Shown here piece after piece: positions 42,634 through 53,659 of a stretch of 64,000 nucleotides of DNA. The stretch spans positions 162,988,542 through 163,052,541 of the forward strand of contig NC_133392.1 in the NCBI RefSeq assembly GCF_047511655.1, read 5' to 3'. Under the pieces are notes generated by a model. It searched no databases. It had not been told where the DNA came from and saw only the letters and a list, made by a program, of their open reading frames with translations. The translations under genes and the position numbers were made by a program. Source of the stretch: Castor canadensis (Eukaryota; Chordata; Mammalia; Rodentia; Castoridae). The number at the start of each line of letters is the position of its first letter. Position 1 is the first letter of the stretch.

Positions 42634-42725
42634 AACTTGGCCCATTTAAACGGCCCCGGCGCGGCAGGCGGGCTCGGGCTCCGGTGGGGGATGCGTGACA
42701 GCCGACTGGGCTCGGGCGGGAGGGG
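42106..42725 (-). promoter_or_regulatory. SAMD11 5' UTR and CpG-island promoter
   Basis: GC-rich, CpG-dense sequence upstream of the MPAVKK start codon, continuous with exon 1. A TTTAAA element at 42643-42650 (minus-strand CGTTTAAATGGG) and a (CCG)n tract next to it could mark the core promoter, giving a 5' UTR of about 500 nt or an upstream non-coding exon. The transcription start is inferred. Confidence 0.6.
42602..42631. repeat. (CCG)n trinucleotide repeat at the SAMD11 promoter
   Basis: About ten uninterrupted CCG units; in the SAMD11 sense they read GGC. They lie about 500 bp before the start codon, in CpG-island sequence, so they may be in the 5' UTR. Confidence 0.95.
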
Positions 42726-42984
42726 GTGGGGGTTCGAGACAGGACTGCCCTGGGGTGGTGCATGTTGAGTCCATGACCCCAAGTGGGGCGGAGGTTGGGG
42801 GCAGGATGCGATCCAGCCTAGTAGGGCTTTTGCTGGAGGACGACTAGATGGTCTCCCCACTTCTTGGGCAGGTTGCACCTTGGGCAGGGTGACTGCTAGG
42901 TGCCTCTGCATATGCAGGGTCTGAGGTTTTGGGTTGTGGATGGTTTTGGTTACTACCCACTCAGTTAGTGCACTTGATCACTAA

Positions 42985-43090
42985 GGTCTCTTTATATCTC
43001 CATTTTACAGATGAGGGCCTGAAACAGAGAGGTGGAGCAAACGTCTGATGACACACAACTGTTTCAGATGAGGATGTCTGCTTCCAGTAC
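42985..43090 (+). repeat. MIR relic upstream of SAMD11
   Basis: 'atatctccattttacagatg' followed by 'agggcctgaaacagagaggt' is the classic MIR core ('ccattttacagatgaggaaa'). Old, diverged copy. Confidence 0.75.
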
Positions 43091-43104
43091 AGTGTCAAAA
43101 CCAT

Positions 43105-43138
43105 GATGTAGGGCAAAAAGATGCCCTACATCTTTTTG
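43105..43138. other. Overlapping perfect inverted repeats
   Basis: GATGTAGGGC (43105-43114) pairs with GCCCTACATC (43123-43132), a perfect 10-bp stem. CAAAAAGAT (43114-43122) pairs with ATCTTTTTG (43130-43138), a perfect 9-bp stem. The two stems exclude each other. No gene is attached to it. Confidence 0.85.
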
Positions 43139-43384
43139 TGTTGATGATAGATCCTGCTGTGGGTGGGGAATGGGGCAGCTGACCCAGGGAGTGTGTACAC
43201 CAGCACATTTCTGCCCCCTCTAGACAAAACAATGGGGAAGGGGAATCTGCCACACCCATGTCCACCTTGGTGCCTTGCAGGGGCAGGTCAGTTGGGCCAG
43301 TTGCCCAACTGATCAGTTTCCTGCAGCCCCCTCCCTCCCCGAAACACACTGGCCTGATTTTATATGGAATCTGGAGGGAGTGGC

Positions 43385-43470
43385 ATGAAGGGAAATTGAG
43401 ACCCCAGGGCGCTGATAACAGCTGTTGACTGTTATCAAGCAGAGAAAGACCTGCTTGTCTTTCTCTGGTA
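43385..43470. promoter_or_regulatory. Enhancer-like segment upstream of SAMD11
   Basis: GCTGATAACAGCTGTTGACT and GTTATCAAGCAGAG place two GATA motifs in opposite orientation around an E-box (CAGCTG) within 30 bp. GATA plus E-box pairs mark GATA/TAL-type composite elements. Motif reading only. Confidence 0.4.
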
Positions 43471-44629
43471 TCTCCAGTTGAATACACTAGAAAGTGGCCC
43501 AAAGCCAACCCCTGTCTCCTGAGATCACCCCTGGCAGGGCATCCCCGTGAGCATGATCACAGGCTTATTTGCACAAGAATCTCTTTTCGTGGAGGGGCTG
43601 GGGAGTTGCCCCTCCCCTTTCCTAGTGACCCAGCACCAGCTGGCATAAAAGTGGCCACTGGCCACCGGGATCACTCTACTTTCCCCTCACTGACTAATGC
43701 TGCCACCTCATCCCAACCACCCGCCACCCCTGGCTGACCTGGGGCTGAGGTCTGTGCCAGACATGCTTTGCTTAGACTAGGAATGTTGCTGGGAGCCAGA
43801 ATACCACTTTTGAGCCTTTGACTGGGGTTGAGGCACCATGTGGGGAGGAGGGTGACCCTCTTATCCTCTCCACTATTGGCTCCCTCACCCTGTCTGCAAC
43901 CTAGACACCAGCACATCCCTGACCCAAGGTGTGACAGCCCACAAGCCCCCTTGCCACCTTGCATGGCCTGTTTCTTGCTCTAAGGTAGATGCCTCCATGT
44001 CTAATGGGTGCATCTCCTCAACTTGGAGAAGTCATCACGTTAATGGGTGGTTGTGGCATACACAGAGAGGCCATCAGGTCTGACCACAGGCCAACTGTTG
44101 GGCCAGTATGTGCCCACAGCCCTGACCCTACAGCTTAGCCAGACAGCTCCCCTGTCACAGTTTCTCATGTTCCTCTGCACCTGTGTGAGGAGCCTGGGTC
44201 TCTTGACTCTTACCCTGTGTCTTTGGGACACAGATCTGAGAAGGTAGCTTGCATGGCCCTGGGCTGATGGAACCCCCGCACACTGGCTTCTTTCATCATG
44301 CCCAGCCTGGCGCCTGAGCTGTTCAGGAGGGGTGGAGGGCCCCCACCCACTCAGCCTAACCGCTTATCAGTCTTGCTGGCCTATCCCTTCCAGGGTCCCT
44401 TCTTGAAAAGACCAATTGGGTTCAAAGCTGGAGGACCTATCTGGACCTCCTCCACATCTTCTTCGTGGGAGCAAGACACCTCTGTCCCAGACCAAGTTTC
44501 CTCATTGGGGACATCACACTGCCTACACCTGTGTCCGGGGCAGGACATCTGGACTCCACTGTCCTCTGCGCTTTTCAGATCGGAGTAGAGGCCAGAGAGA
44601 CAGTTTCCGGCTCTAAAATCATCCCAAAC

Positions 44630-44830
44630 TACAGCCCCTCCTTCCACAGCCCCTCCTTCGCCAGCGAGGCCCCGCCTGCCAGCCGGGCGCCTAGCTGTCG
44701 CTGCTCTTGATCCCCCTGCTGGTAACCCTCCGCCGCCGGGCTGAGGCAGGAGCACCGCTGTGGGAGGAGGAGGAGGGTCATAAATAACCTCGGAGGCGGC
44801 AGCTTTGGGGCAGACGGGTGACCCGAGACA
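44630..44830 (+). promoter_or_regulatory. GC-rich segment with TATA-like element, possible promoter
   Basis: A locally CpG-enriched stretch (CCTCCGCCGCCGGGCTGAGG near 44728) followed by GTCATAAATAACCTCGGAGG (44778) resembles a TATA-containing core promoter on the plus strand. I found no coding exon downstream of it. It could serve a non-coding transcript, or be a distal element of SAMD11. Confidence 0.3.
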
Positions 44831-44892
44831 TCCTAGGGGAGAAGGGTCACAGGCCCCTCGCTGCCTTGACCCATCGGGGAGTGCCTGGGTTC

Positions 44893-44935
44893 ATCCGTTT
44901 ATTAATCAGCCATTTACTGAGCCCAGATTGGTAGA
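44893..44935 (+). repeat. Possible MIR fragment
   Basis: 'ccgtttattaatcagccatt' and 'tactgagcccagattgg' resemble the MIR/MIRb start ('ttcattcattcaacaaatat', 'ttactgagcacc'). Short and weak. Confidence 0.35.
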
Positions 44936-45199
44936 ACCCCAGGAAGAGACACTCAGAGATGGGGTGAGGTGTCTCTTAGCACACTGGTGCCAAGTCAGTA
45001 GGTGTGGGCGAGCAGAGGCCTGGCCTGCCCTCAGCCTTAGCCCAGGGCCTCTGGTGATTGGGGCTGAATGTGGAGCAGGCTCAGACCCCCCCTTCAGGGC
45101 AGGGAGACAGGCAGGGACAGAGATATGGGCCCGCAAGTGTGGACCCAAGGGTCACTGAGCTGTGAGGAGTCATACCTGTGTACACAGGTGCCCAGCTAC

Positions 45200-48100
45200 T
45201 AGCAAATGCATGCATGCACACATGCTGAAAGTATAGACAGCAAGCACAGGTGAGTCATGCCCTTCACCTGTGTGCCACCTCATCAGCTCCTGAATATGCA
45301 TGCATAGGACTGCCCACACAGGCAAGGAGCTTCGCTACAAACAGCACAGATGAATTGCAAATACTCCAAGACCTGTACATAAAGCACACAGACACCAGAC
45401 CTGCAGACACCAGCATCAGACAGACCCAGGTCCACAAGGTCTTCTGCCAAGACAGCATGCCAAGCTTCTTGGCAGCACAGTTGGACTATGGAGGGTTAAC
45501 CTAGAAGGTCAAGGGTTAGTGGCAAATCAGCTGGGGCTCCCTCAGACATTTCTGCAAAGAACCAGAACCTCCTGGAATGTGTCCCAGTTAGACACAGAGG
45601 AGCTTCCTTTCTGAGATCTGCTGAGCTTCTGGCTGACTGAGCTTGCTACAGGCCACATATCTCTCAGGATACATAAAGGTGTTTCTAAGACCTGGCTGTC
45701 TACTGACCCTGACCTCTGCCCCCTAAAGGAGTAGAGATGACTCTGAGATCAGTTTCCCCACTCCTGTGGGTGTGTCAGCAAGACTGCCCTTCCAGATGTG
45801 CACATGCAGGGACTCTGGCAGGTTCTCACAGGGATATGCAACACAGGTACATCACTTTCTGTGCACTGACAGTCACCGGTCCTGTTTGAGTGTGCTAACA
45901 CACACAGTAACCCTGATATAGCAGCACACTGGCAAACATATGCTTGGCATACCTGAATGTACCCTGATGCACCAGAAACTGCTGCTCTGTCAGGGATCCT
46001 CAGTAACCACTGGGTCTGCAAGCTCAGCCCCTTCCCTCCAGCAGGACAGACACCTATTACTGGCCACCAACAGTGCCAGGATAGCCCCTGCTTAGGGTAG
46101 CCTTCCTGGTGCTGTGGTCCCATCTGAACTGGGGCTATGTCGAGGAGACTGAAGCAGGTAGTGCAGAGGTGAACTGTGGTGGCCTGAGCTTAGGTCCTCC
46201 TGGTCAGCAGCCTCATAGCCCTGCCTTCTCTGCCCTTCTCACTCTACTGTCTGCATTGCTTTGGGCAGAGGTCAGCCCCCATAGAAGAGTGTGTTCAGCT
46301 GGGGGCTTGGCCAGGCTGCCAGGTGGAAAAAGAAGAGGGTATCTCAGCAGATCCTTCCATATAGCTTGGAGGCCAAGAAAGCATGGGGGCAGGGTGAAGG
46401 GAAAAGGAAACATCTGAAGGAGTAAAGGGCTGTCCCAGACCCACCTCTGAGAGCTGCTCTGGTTGCATATTGAACTCAGCAGCTGTGTACTGGCCATCCT
46501 ACTAACTTGGCTCACAGTAGGTTTCAGTCAAGTCTGAGGGCTGCACATTAGGGGCCACCCTACTGTGGCAGGGGGTGGGCCTAGCTCTCTGAGCCATTCC
46601 CAGCTGCACAGGCCTCGTCTCCAAAGCTTGTAAGAGGTACCCATACCTCTTCATCATACCCGGGAGAATCTCCTGGTGCGTCTGAGGTGGACATCCTTGG
46701 TTTTCAGTAGGTGCTGCCCAGACTGGGTAGTGAGGTCAGAGTCTAGGGGTGCATGGGTAGGGTGGGAGGCTTTGTTCTCCGTACCCTCCCAGCAACACAA
46801 AATGGTACAAAGGCCCCATGGACATGACTGGGGCAGGCAGGGTCATACTGTGGAGTGGCCTGAAATCCTGCATCCCTAGTGCTGACTACCCTAGGTTTCC
46901 TGATATCTGTCAATGATCCTTTCACAAAGGGCTTTCTCTGTATGCCAGTGAGGGTTTGTAGGGGCAGTTTTGTTCACTGGGCCCTAGAGGACAGATCTCA
47001 GGCCTAGAGGAAACAGACATGGAATCTTGAAATAGAGAAACCAGCTAGAGTGGCCTGGTGACAGCATTGACTGCCTCCTGGGTAATGTCCAGTGCATGTG
47101 CCACCTGCTAGGAGGTAGGCCAGCCCCAGAGAGCTGAAAGCATCCCAGGGGCAGATCCCAGTGCACCCCAAATCCTACCATGTGCCACATGTCCTTGACC
47201 CAGCATGGGCTGTGTGCAATGTGCAGCAAGGTGTATGACATGGAACAGCAATATGATTCAGGTGTGAGATACGGAACAGCAAAGTGTGCACAGGCACTCA
47301 ATGCAGAATGGGGACAGGGTCTGCTAATGCAGGGTGGGAACGTGTACATGGGCACCTGACATGGAACACACTCCATCATATGCAGCACCAGTTGCTTCCA
47401 AGGGAGCCTCATGATGGCTGGAAGCAGCTGGGCCTAGTGCTGGACACTGGAGACTTACAGGGAAACCTCTTCGGTCTCTTCATATAATGAAACTTGTACC
47501 CAAATGAGTACAGGGCTTCATCATGTTAGTTGTTGCATATTTTAGGCTTTCATTCACCCCCAGGGCCAACGGGATACTACCCCTGAACCAGGTGCACTTC
47601 CCTCACTCCCATCACTTTGTCAGCATCAATTCTTTGTCATGTTGGGGATTTTCAGAGATAGCAAGCTCAGGTAGACAATGGGTTTTGTTTCTTGCCACAA
47701 GTCAGCTCCAGGCTGGCTTCCTAAGGTGCAGATGGCGCCTACCCTCCACCCCCTGCCCACCTAAGGCCAAGTCCTGGAGCCCATTGCCAATGGATGGCAT
47801 TCCCTGGTGGACTTTTGGGGTATCTTGGTGGGTGGGTATCCTGTGAGGGCTGCCTGAGTGTGAGGGCCAAGCCTTTGGGGTCATCTCATCTTCTGTGCTG
47901 TGCTGAGGGGTCTCAGTGGGGCAGCCCTGGATACTGTTGGATGAGAACAGGATGCCTGTGCTGCACAGCCCCAAAGTTCTGTACCATGACCTCTGGTTCA
48001 GGACCAAAAGTGGGTGGGGGGAGGTACTGCACAGACAGATGCTCAAAGTCTCATAGCCTGCTTCCCACTACTGGTTCACCATGGGAGGAGGGGCACACAC

Positions 48101-48420
48101 TTGTTCATGCTGCATGTTTACACACCTGTATACACACAGGGTCTCTATTGAGACTGTTACTCTTGGGTGCCCAGCCTGGGGTCCAATGTGGCTACACTCT
48201 TGGGGAACAGGCTTACTCTGGTGTTGGGGAGGGGTCTGTGGACATTGGGATCCCAGGTCCAGGGGTTGCCCAGGTCCCTGAAGCCTGGCCTGTGGTGACA
48301 GGAGAGACTCAAGCCCTGGGCACTTTCTGGGTCTTGACAGTGCAGGAGGATTCCAGAGCAGAGGCTCCCGCCCTACTCCTCATTCCAGCCCCCACCTGCA
48401 GCAGTGAGGCCAAGACTAAT
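45200..48420. other. Intergenic stretch without recognised gene
   Basis: No spliced exon chain, RNA gene or clear repeat found. Open frames on both strands here are short, lack similarity to proteins I know and have no flanking splice pattern. The segment 47170-47400 has loosely repeated phrases ('catggaacagcaatatgatt' / 'atacggaacagcaaagtgtg'), which may be a decayed tandem repeat. Confidence 0.5.
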
Positions 48421-48434
48421 AAAACACCCACCTC

Positions 48435-48560
48435 GCAGGAGACAGCTTTATCTTGTTGATCGGAAGTCTGCCAGCCCAATTTATGATGAGACATAAGATC
48501 TCCAAATCTGAATTTATGCACCATAGTATAACGAGAGGTCAATGAGATTGAAAGTGGGCT
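48435..48560. promoter_or_regulatory. Enhancer-like island upstream of SAMD11
   Basis: AGCTTTATCTTGTTGATCGG, CCCAATTTATGATGAGACAT and CTGAATTTATGCACCATAGT: AT-rich and non-repetitive, with GATA-complement (TTATCT) and HOX/CDX-like (TTTATG) cores, in GC-neutral surroundings. Looks like conserved non-coding DNA; not tested. Confidence 0.4.
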
Positions 48561-49059
48561 CATGAGAGGACCACAATACGCTCACTCCACCAGCCTGACT
48601 CCTGACCCTAGGGAAGGATGACGCAGCTCAATAGCAAGACCAAGGGGGAGGGCAGGTGACACCCCACCTGAGAGGTGCACACAGAAAGGGGGAGACAGAG
48701 GAACATGGGTAGGGCTGGCCCTGGGCCCTGGCAGGAACATTAGATAGGCTGGCTTGGATCATTCATGCTGAGGATGATGACAGGGCAGAGGAGCTCTTTC
48801 CCCCAGAGATGGGGGAGTTCCTCCTAGTCTCAGACCTGCCCACCATGGGTGGCCTTGGCTCTGAGAACAGTCATAGACATTTCCCACCCTGGCCTGGGCT
48901 CATCCTAGAATGGGGTTCCTGTGGGTCCAGCTCAGGGCCCCCAAGCCCTCCATCAACATCACGCCTGGAGTCCTCTGGGAGAGTGAGGGAGGGGCGGCCC
49001 TGTCAGGGGCCTGGGCACCCAGCCAGCAGGAGGTTGGCTCTCAGCTCAGGGCAGATCCT

Positions 49060-49265
49060 GACTTCAGGATTTATACAAATAAATGAAATGAAGAGTGCTG
49101 GCAGCCCTGATCTGATTACAGTCATTCATTCTCTGGTCGTTAATAATTTGTGCAATAAAGGATTGCAGCCTCTCCAGCGAGGGGGAGGCTGTGGCTCAGC
49201 CATCCCTCGGCGCCAGCTGCAGGAGCTGGAAACATAAATTATTAGTTTCTTATCGCTCTGGACGC
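49060..49265. promoter_or_regulatory. Strong candidate developmental enhancer upstream of SAMD11
   Basis: About 200 bp with unusually dense homeodomain-type cores: GATTTATACAAATAAATGAA, CTGATCTGATTACAGTCATT, GTCGTTAATAATTTGTGCAA (with a C/EBP-like TTGTGCAATA), GATTGCAG, an AP-4/E-box CAGCTGCAGGAGCTG, and ACATAAATTATTAGTTTCTT followed by ATCGCTC. No repeat, no open frame. It lies 7 kb from the SAMD11 start codon. This is the most enhancer-like stretch of the intergenic region. Confidence 0.5.
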
Positions 49266-50239
49266 CATCACTCACGCTGCCAGAGCCTGGCGGGAGCTGG
49301 TGGAGGTCCCTCTGCCTGACTCTCCTCTGAGTGGCTGCTTGTCCTGGAGACACCCTTTGTCACCCCCACCCCAACCCCTCAGGGAATGATCACCCTCCCC
49401 CAGAGGCTGCACTGGCATGGTGTGGTTAGTGCTTGTCTTCTGAGCCTCAGACTCTCTGTAAGTGAAGCCAAACCACCCACGGTCCATAAAACAGCCTCAT
49501 ACACCCAGGCACACACCTGCTCAGTAGGGGTTGGGGCCCTCGACATCCAAAAGTTCACCTACAGAGGCCTACAGGCCCCTTCCCAGCCCCTGACCAGGGA
49601 ATGAAAGTCCTGTCAGGCACACCTGCAGAAATGACCTCACCATCTCCCTGTGCCAGCTTCTGGTCTGCTGCATGCAGAGATCCTGCATGGAGTTGGCACC
49701 CTTGGAGGCTCTAGTGCTTGAGCTGGAGGGTGGGTCCAGGTGGAGCAGTGGGAGACTTCTGGGGTTTTGAGGACTGTGCTCCCTGGTTTTTCATCTATAC
49801 CCTCAGGTGGAGCTTCTGAGGCAGATGGAGTTGGGGTCTGAATTCAAAGACTACAGACCAGAGAACTCCAACCTTAGGTCATGACAGAGGTAAGTGTTGT
49901 TCCCTCCCACCACCATGGTTCCCAGCCTGCCCAGGGCAGGTACGTGTCTCCACCCCCAGACTGAGTAAGGCAATACTGAGATCAGTCTGGGAAGCTGAGA
50001 GGGGATGTGGAAAGAAATGGGGTGGGGTGGGCAGTGGGAGGGGTGCACTGACATCTGCCTCCTGCCAGAGAAAGTTACTGGACACAAATTCTTTGATGTG
50101 CCTCCTAGTCTCAGTCTTCACTTCCTGGGGGTAGGAGTGACCCCAGCACTGCCTTGCATCTGTGAGAATGGCGATGCTTGTGAGTAGAGAGGCCTGTTGC
50201 CCAGAAAGCTGGAGGCTGTGTGCCCAGGACTCTCCTTCC

Positions 50240-50320
50240 ACCACTTCCTGGATGTGTGACTTTGGGAAGACTTTAACCTCTCTGTTCAAGCTGTAAAATG
50301 GGAGTGAGAATTAAGGGAGG
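50240..50320 (-). repeat. MIR relic
   Basis: 'gtgtgactttgggaagactt', 'taacctctctgttcaagctg' and 'taaaatgggagtgagaatta' are the complement-strand MIR core ('taacctctctgagcctcagt', 'ctgtaaaatggggataat'). Confidence 0.8.
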
Positions 50321-52150
50321 AAAAATCAGTGCTCAGTGGGCATCTACCATATGCAGGTATCCCAGACATGCACAGGAATGGAGATGGCTCACTGCATCCG
50401 TGGCCTGCCACCTCCCCACAGCACTGCTCCAGAATGTCCACACTTGCCACATCCCATCTGCCCTCACATCCTGAACATCTGGATGTAGTTGCAATGAGTG
50501 ATGTGACATGCATCCTATCAGGCATGTCATTTCTGTGCCACCGTCAATTGACTGATTGCCATTCTCCTTTTGGGTTGTGATTTCCTACTATCTTGTGTAC
50601 CTGGTGAGTCATGATTGGGTGACAGGGGCACTGGATCTTGTGCTATTTTTGTTCTAGACACCATGAAGTCACTTGGGAGCCATTTGGTTCTGTCAGGTCT
50701 TGCTCAGAAGCCTTGTTGGGAGGCCAGAACAGCATTTACTCTAGGGCTGACTATCCTGCCTCACTGTGGCCCTGTGTGGCCCCTGCACAGTTCCAGCTGC
50801 ATGATCTCTGCACAGGGCTCTCTTTGTCCTCACTGATAGTTCTCTCCTGGCCTGTCAGTATGGCACACTTCAACTAAGTTCAGCTGCCTGCAGGTCTCAC
50901 CCTCTGCCTGGCTTCCCTTGGCTCCCAGCTCTGGCCTCCTCCTCTAGGGAGATCCCCAAATTTACCTGGGTCCCCCTCCTGCACCACAGCCTAGAGACTC
51001 ATGAGTAGGGCCCACCTTGATTGCTGTACCTCTCGAGTCTTCCTGTCCCTCCTCACCAGATATTTCTTTTGGAGGGTGAATCTGACTGCTCCATGTTGTC
51101 TGAATGTCTCCAGAAATATGCTCACATTGTCACTCTGCACTGGAAGCCTGGCACAAAGGAGCTTTGTGCAAGTCCTTTCCCTAGGATGCACTGAATAGTC
51201 AACCCCCCATGGACCTCGCAGCCTGTGGAACAGAAGACCTTTAGCCCATTGTCTGTCCACCTGCCTCTGTGGGAGCTCTTGGTTAGGGTGCAACCTCCCA
51301 AACCTTGCCCGGGGAGAGGGTCAGAGCGGCTCTATGGTCAGGGGCCTCAGTGCCACAGACTGCCGCACTCCATCCTGGTCACCTCCTACTTCCAGAACCT
51401 CAGGCCGACCCCAATGCCCAGGGTAGTGGCAGATTTACTGCAGGACTAGGCATGTGGGCCTCAGCACAGCATCTGTAATTGTGGGTGAATCTACACCACA
51501 TCTGGTGCAGCATATGCCCGTGGGTCCTGGACCAGGTCTGAACCTCTTGGGGGAGGGCTCATCACCAGTGCCCCATTGTGAGAGGAAAATTTTGGAAATG
51601 CTCCCAGAGAAGATTGAAGCCTGGGGATGCTGGATCTGTTTTTCCCTGGAAGTGGGCTCTGCAGGCTGCAGGGGTATGAGCACACTTGTGCCACACAAAG
51701 CCACATGGCTGCTGATGTGTTCACATGAGACCCGGAAGAGCTGCTGGTATTTGGATGTTGTCTGAAACAGATGATCTCAGTTTCTGCTGATACTGTCCAC
51801 CATGTACAGGACAGGGTGCTGCTGGCACTGGGAGACTGGGGTTTTCTGGATTGGTCCTCTGGTGGAGGGACAGTGGGAAGCATGGTCTGGAATGAGGTTG
51901 ACATCTGACATGCAGGCTGACTCAGGCCTTGGCACTCAACTGTGCAGATGGACAGGCAGGGGGGTAAGGAATGGGGTGTCCTAAGGAAGGATGGCAGGGA
52001 CAGAGGCAGGCAGTGGAAGACGGTGTGAGACACTTGGGTTCCAGCTTGTTTCTTCTGTTTGAGGGGCAAGTTGTATCCAAAGGTACTAGGGATACAGGTT
52101 AGATTCTTCCCCAGAGATTCCAGGGAAAAGGACCCAGTTCAAACTGCCAC
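50321..52150. other. Intergenic stretch without recognised gene
   Basis: Nothing supported: no exon chain, no RNA gene, no clear repeat. Base composition is unremarkable. Confidence 0.5.
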
Positions 52151-52154
52151 TGCT

Positions 52155-52250
52155 TGAGCTAGGATACAGCTCAGTGGTAGAGCACTTGCCTAGCATGTAT
52201 GAGGCCATGGGTTTCATTCCCAGCACAGGAAAAAAAAAAAAAAAAAAGCA
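52155..52250 (+). repeat. ID-type SINE with A-tail
   Basis: 'aggatacagctcagtggtag', 'agcacttgcctagcatgtat', 'gaggccatgggtttcattcc', 'cagcac', then about 20 A and an A-rich tail with GCAAAA units. This is a standard rodent ID/BC1-like head containing the tRNA-type B-box region. The long A-tail implies recent activity of the family. Confidence 0.85.
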
Positions 52251-52769
52251 AAAAGCAAAAGAAAAGCAAGCCTCCCATCCTCAATCCAACCAGCAGCAGG
52301 GTCCTGGAAATTCTAAGTTGGAGGTCCACTTGGAGTGTTACCTCCAGCCACCCACAGGGGAGTTTGAAGTCCAGCGTTGCTCTCAGGGATCCCTCTCTAC
52401 TAGGCACTGTCCTCAAAGGTAGAAGCAGCACAGTTCAGTGGACCTGCATCTAGGCTTCCCCTCTGTGCCTGTCAGAGGAAACTTCAGCTTCCATAAGTAT
52501 CTCCCTCTTTCTGGCAGGATGGGCAACCCTCATGGGCTTCTGTTTCCTAAAGGCCTCATATCTGTCATTTCCTGTCCCTGCTGCCTATGAGTGAATGCAA
52601 GCCCATTATTCCTCACAGATTTTTTTCAACCATTGCTGAGCCGCCGTGTGCCACACACAGTGCTGTCATCCCAGGAAGACCAGGTGAGCAGCCACCTGGT
52701 CTTCTTCCTGTGCAGGGCAGAAAAGAAACCTTACACCTGCAATCGCAGATCCATCTGTCAGAGCCTCAA

Positions 52770-52960
52770 GCCCCGGAACAGTATTGTGTCTTTCCTGACA
52801 GCAATTTCAAATGCCACTTCTTCCAGGAAGCCTTCCTGGACCCCCAATCAGAATGAATACTGTTCCTTGAGTTTCTGAGCATTTCCAGAACTTGATGCTC
52901 CAGCTCTCACAGGAATACCATCTTCCTAATTGGCTGTGAGCTCCAAAGGGGTCTTATTGG
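52770..52960 (+). repeat. LINE/L2-like relic
   Basis: 'caaatgccacttcttccagg', 'aagccttcctggacccccaa' and 'ggctgtgagctccaaagggg' follow the L2 3' end wording ('aatgtcaccttctcagtgag', 'gccttccctgaccacc', 'ctgtaagctccatgagggc'). Confidence 0.6.
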
Positions 52961-53539
52961 TGTTCTAGGCCAACTGGCACTCCGTTGACCTTGGTCGAAT
53001 TCCTTGGCTGAAAGCAGAAGCAGGGGATCCAGGACCCACAGGGACCACTGGGCACTGTCATGTTGCCTGGCTATGCAGGGCCCAAGGGTTGCCTGATCTC
53101 TGGACCCCTTCAGTTCCAGAGGCTCTAGGTGGAGGGCCAGGGCTGTTCTGCCTCTTACCTGCAGACACCAGTCACCTACCACCTGTGTTCCCAAGAGTGG
53201 CCTGCTTCCCTTTCTGAACAGCAGGGCCTGTCCTACTTTTCTGGTTCCTCTACTTCCTGCCTGGGGATGTAGCTTGTTCACTTTGCAGCCTGTGTAGCAC
53301 CTCCCTGGTTACCACATCCACACCCCATATCCCACATGGTCTCTCTTCCAGGTTTGGTCTATAGTCCTCCTGATAAGCACATGCATACCAACAAAGGTGT
53401 ACATCAGATGTACACAGATCCACCAATGTGGCCTGGCCATGTTGCATTATCACAGACAGTTCACCTGAGTTTCCTTCATCTGGGCCTGGAAACCCTGAAT
53501 GCAAAGCCCTCACCTCCGCTCTGTGTGGTTGTTTCAAGA

Positions 53540-53605
53540 CATTTCATTTATCACTGGCTGAGGATGAGTAATTTTATCATGAAACAGTTCAGGGTGATAG
53601 ATGAG
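53540..53605. promoter_or_regulatory. Enhancer-like segment
   Basis: CATTTCATTTATCACTGGCT and GAGTAATTTTATCATGAAAC give a GATA complement, an ATTA-type core and a second GATA complement within 40 bp. No repeat, no frame. Motif reading only. Confidence 0.3.
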
Positions 53606-53659
53606 GGAGTGGAGGCAAGCGATCACCTTGCTGCCTCCCCCACTGAAAAGGGAGGCTAG

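Noticed and set aside
42217-42911. Minus-strand frames of about 140-180 codons with poly-Ala or poly-Arg
   Set aside because: They come from the CCG repeat and GC-rich SAMD11 promoter; no homology and no splice link to SAMD11 exon 1 was found.
46984-47412. 142-codon minus-strand frame in the intergenic region
   Set aside because: Cys/His-rich but without any known motif spacing, splice partners or conserved pattern; expected by chance.
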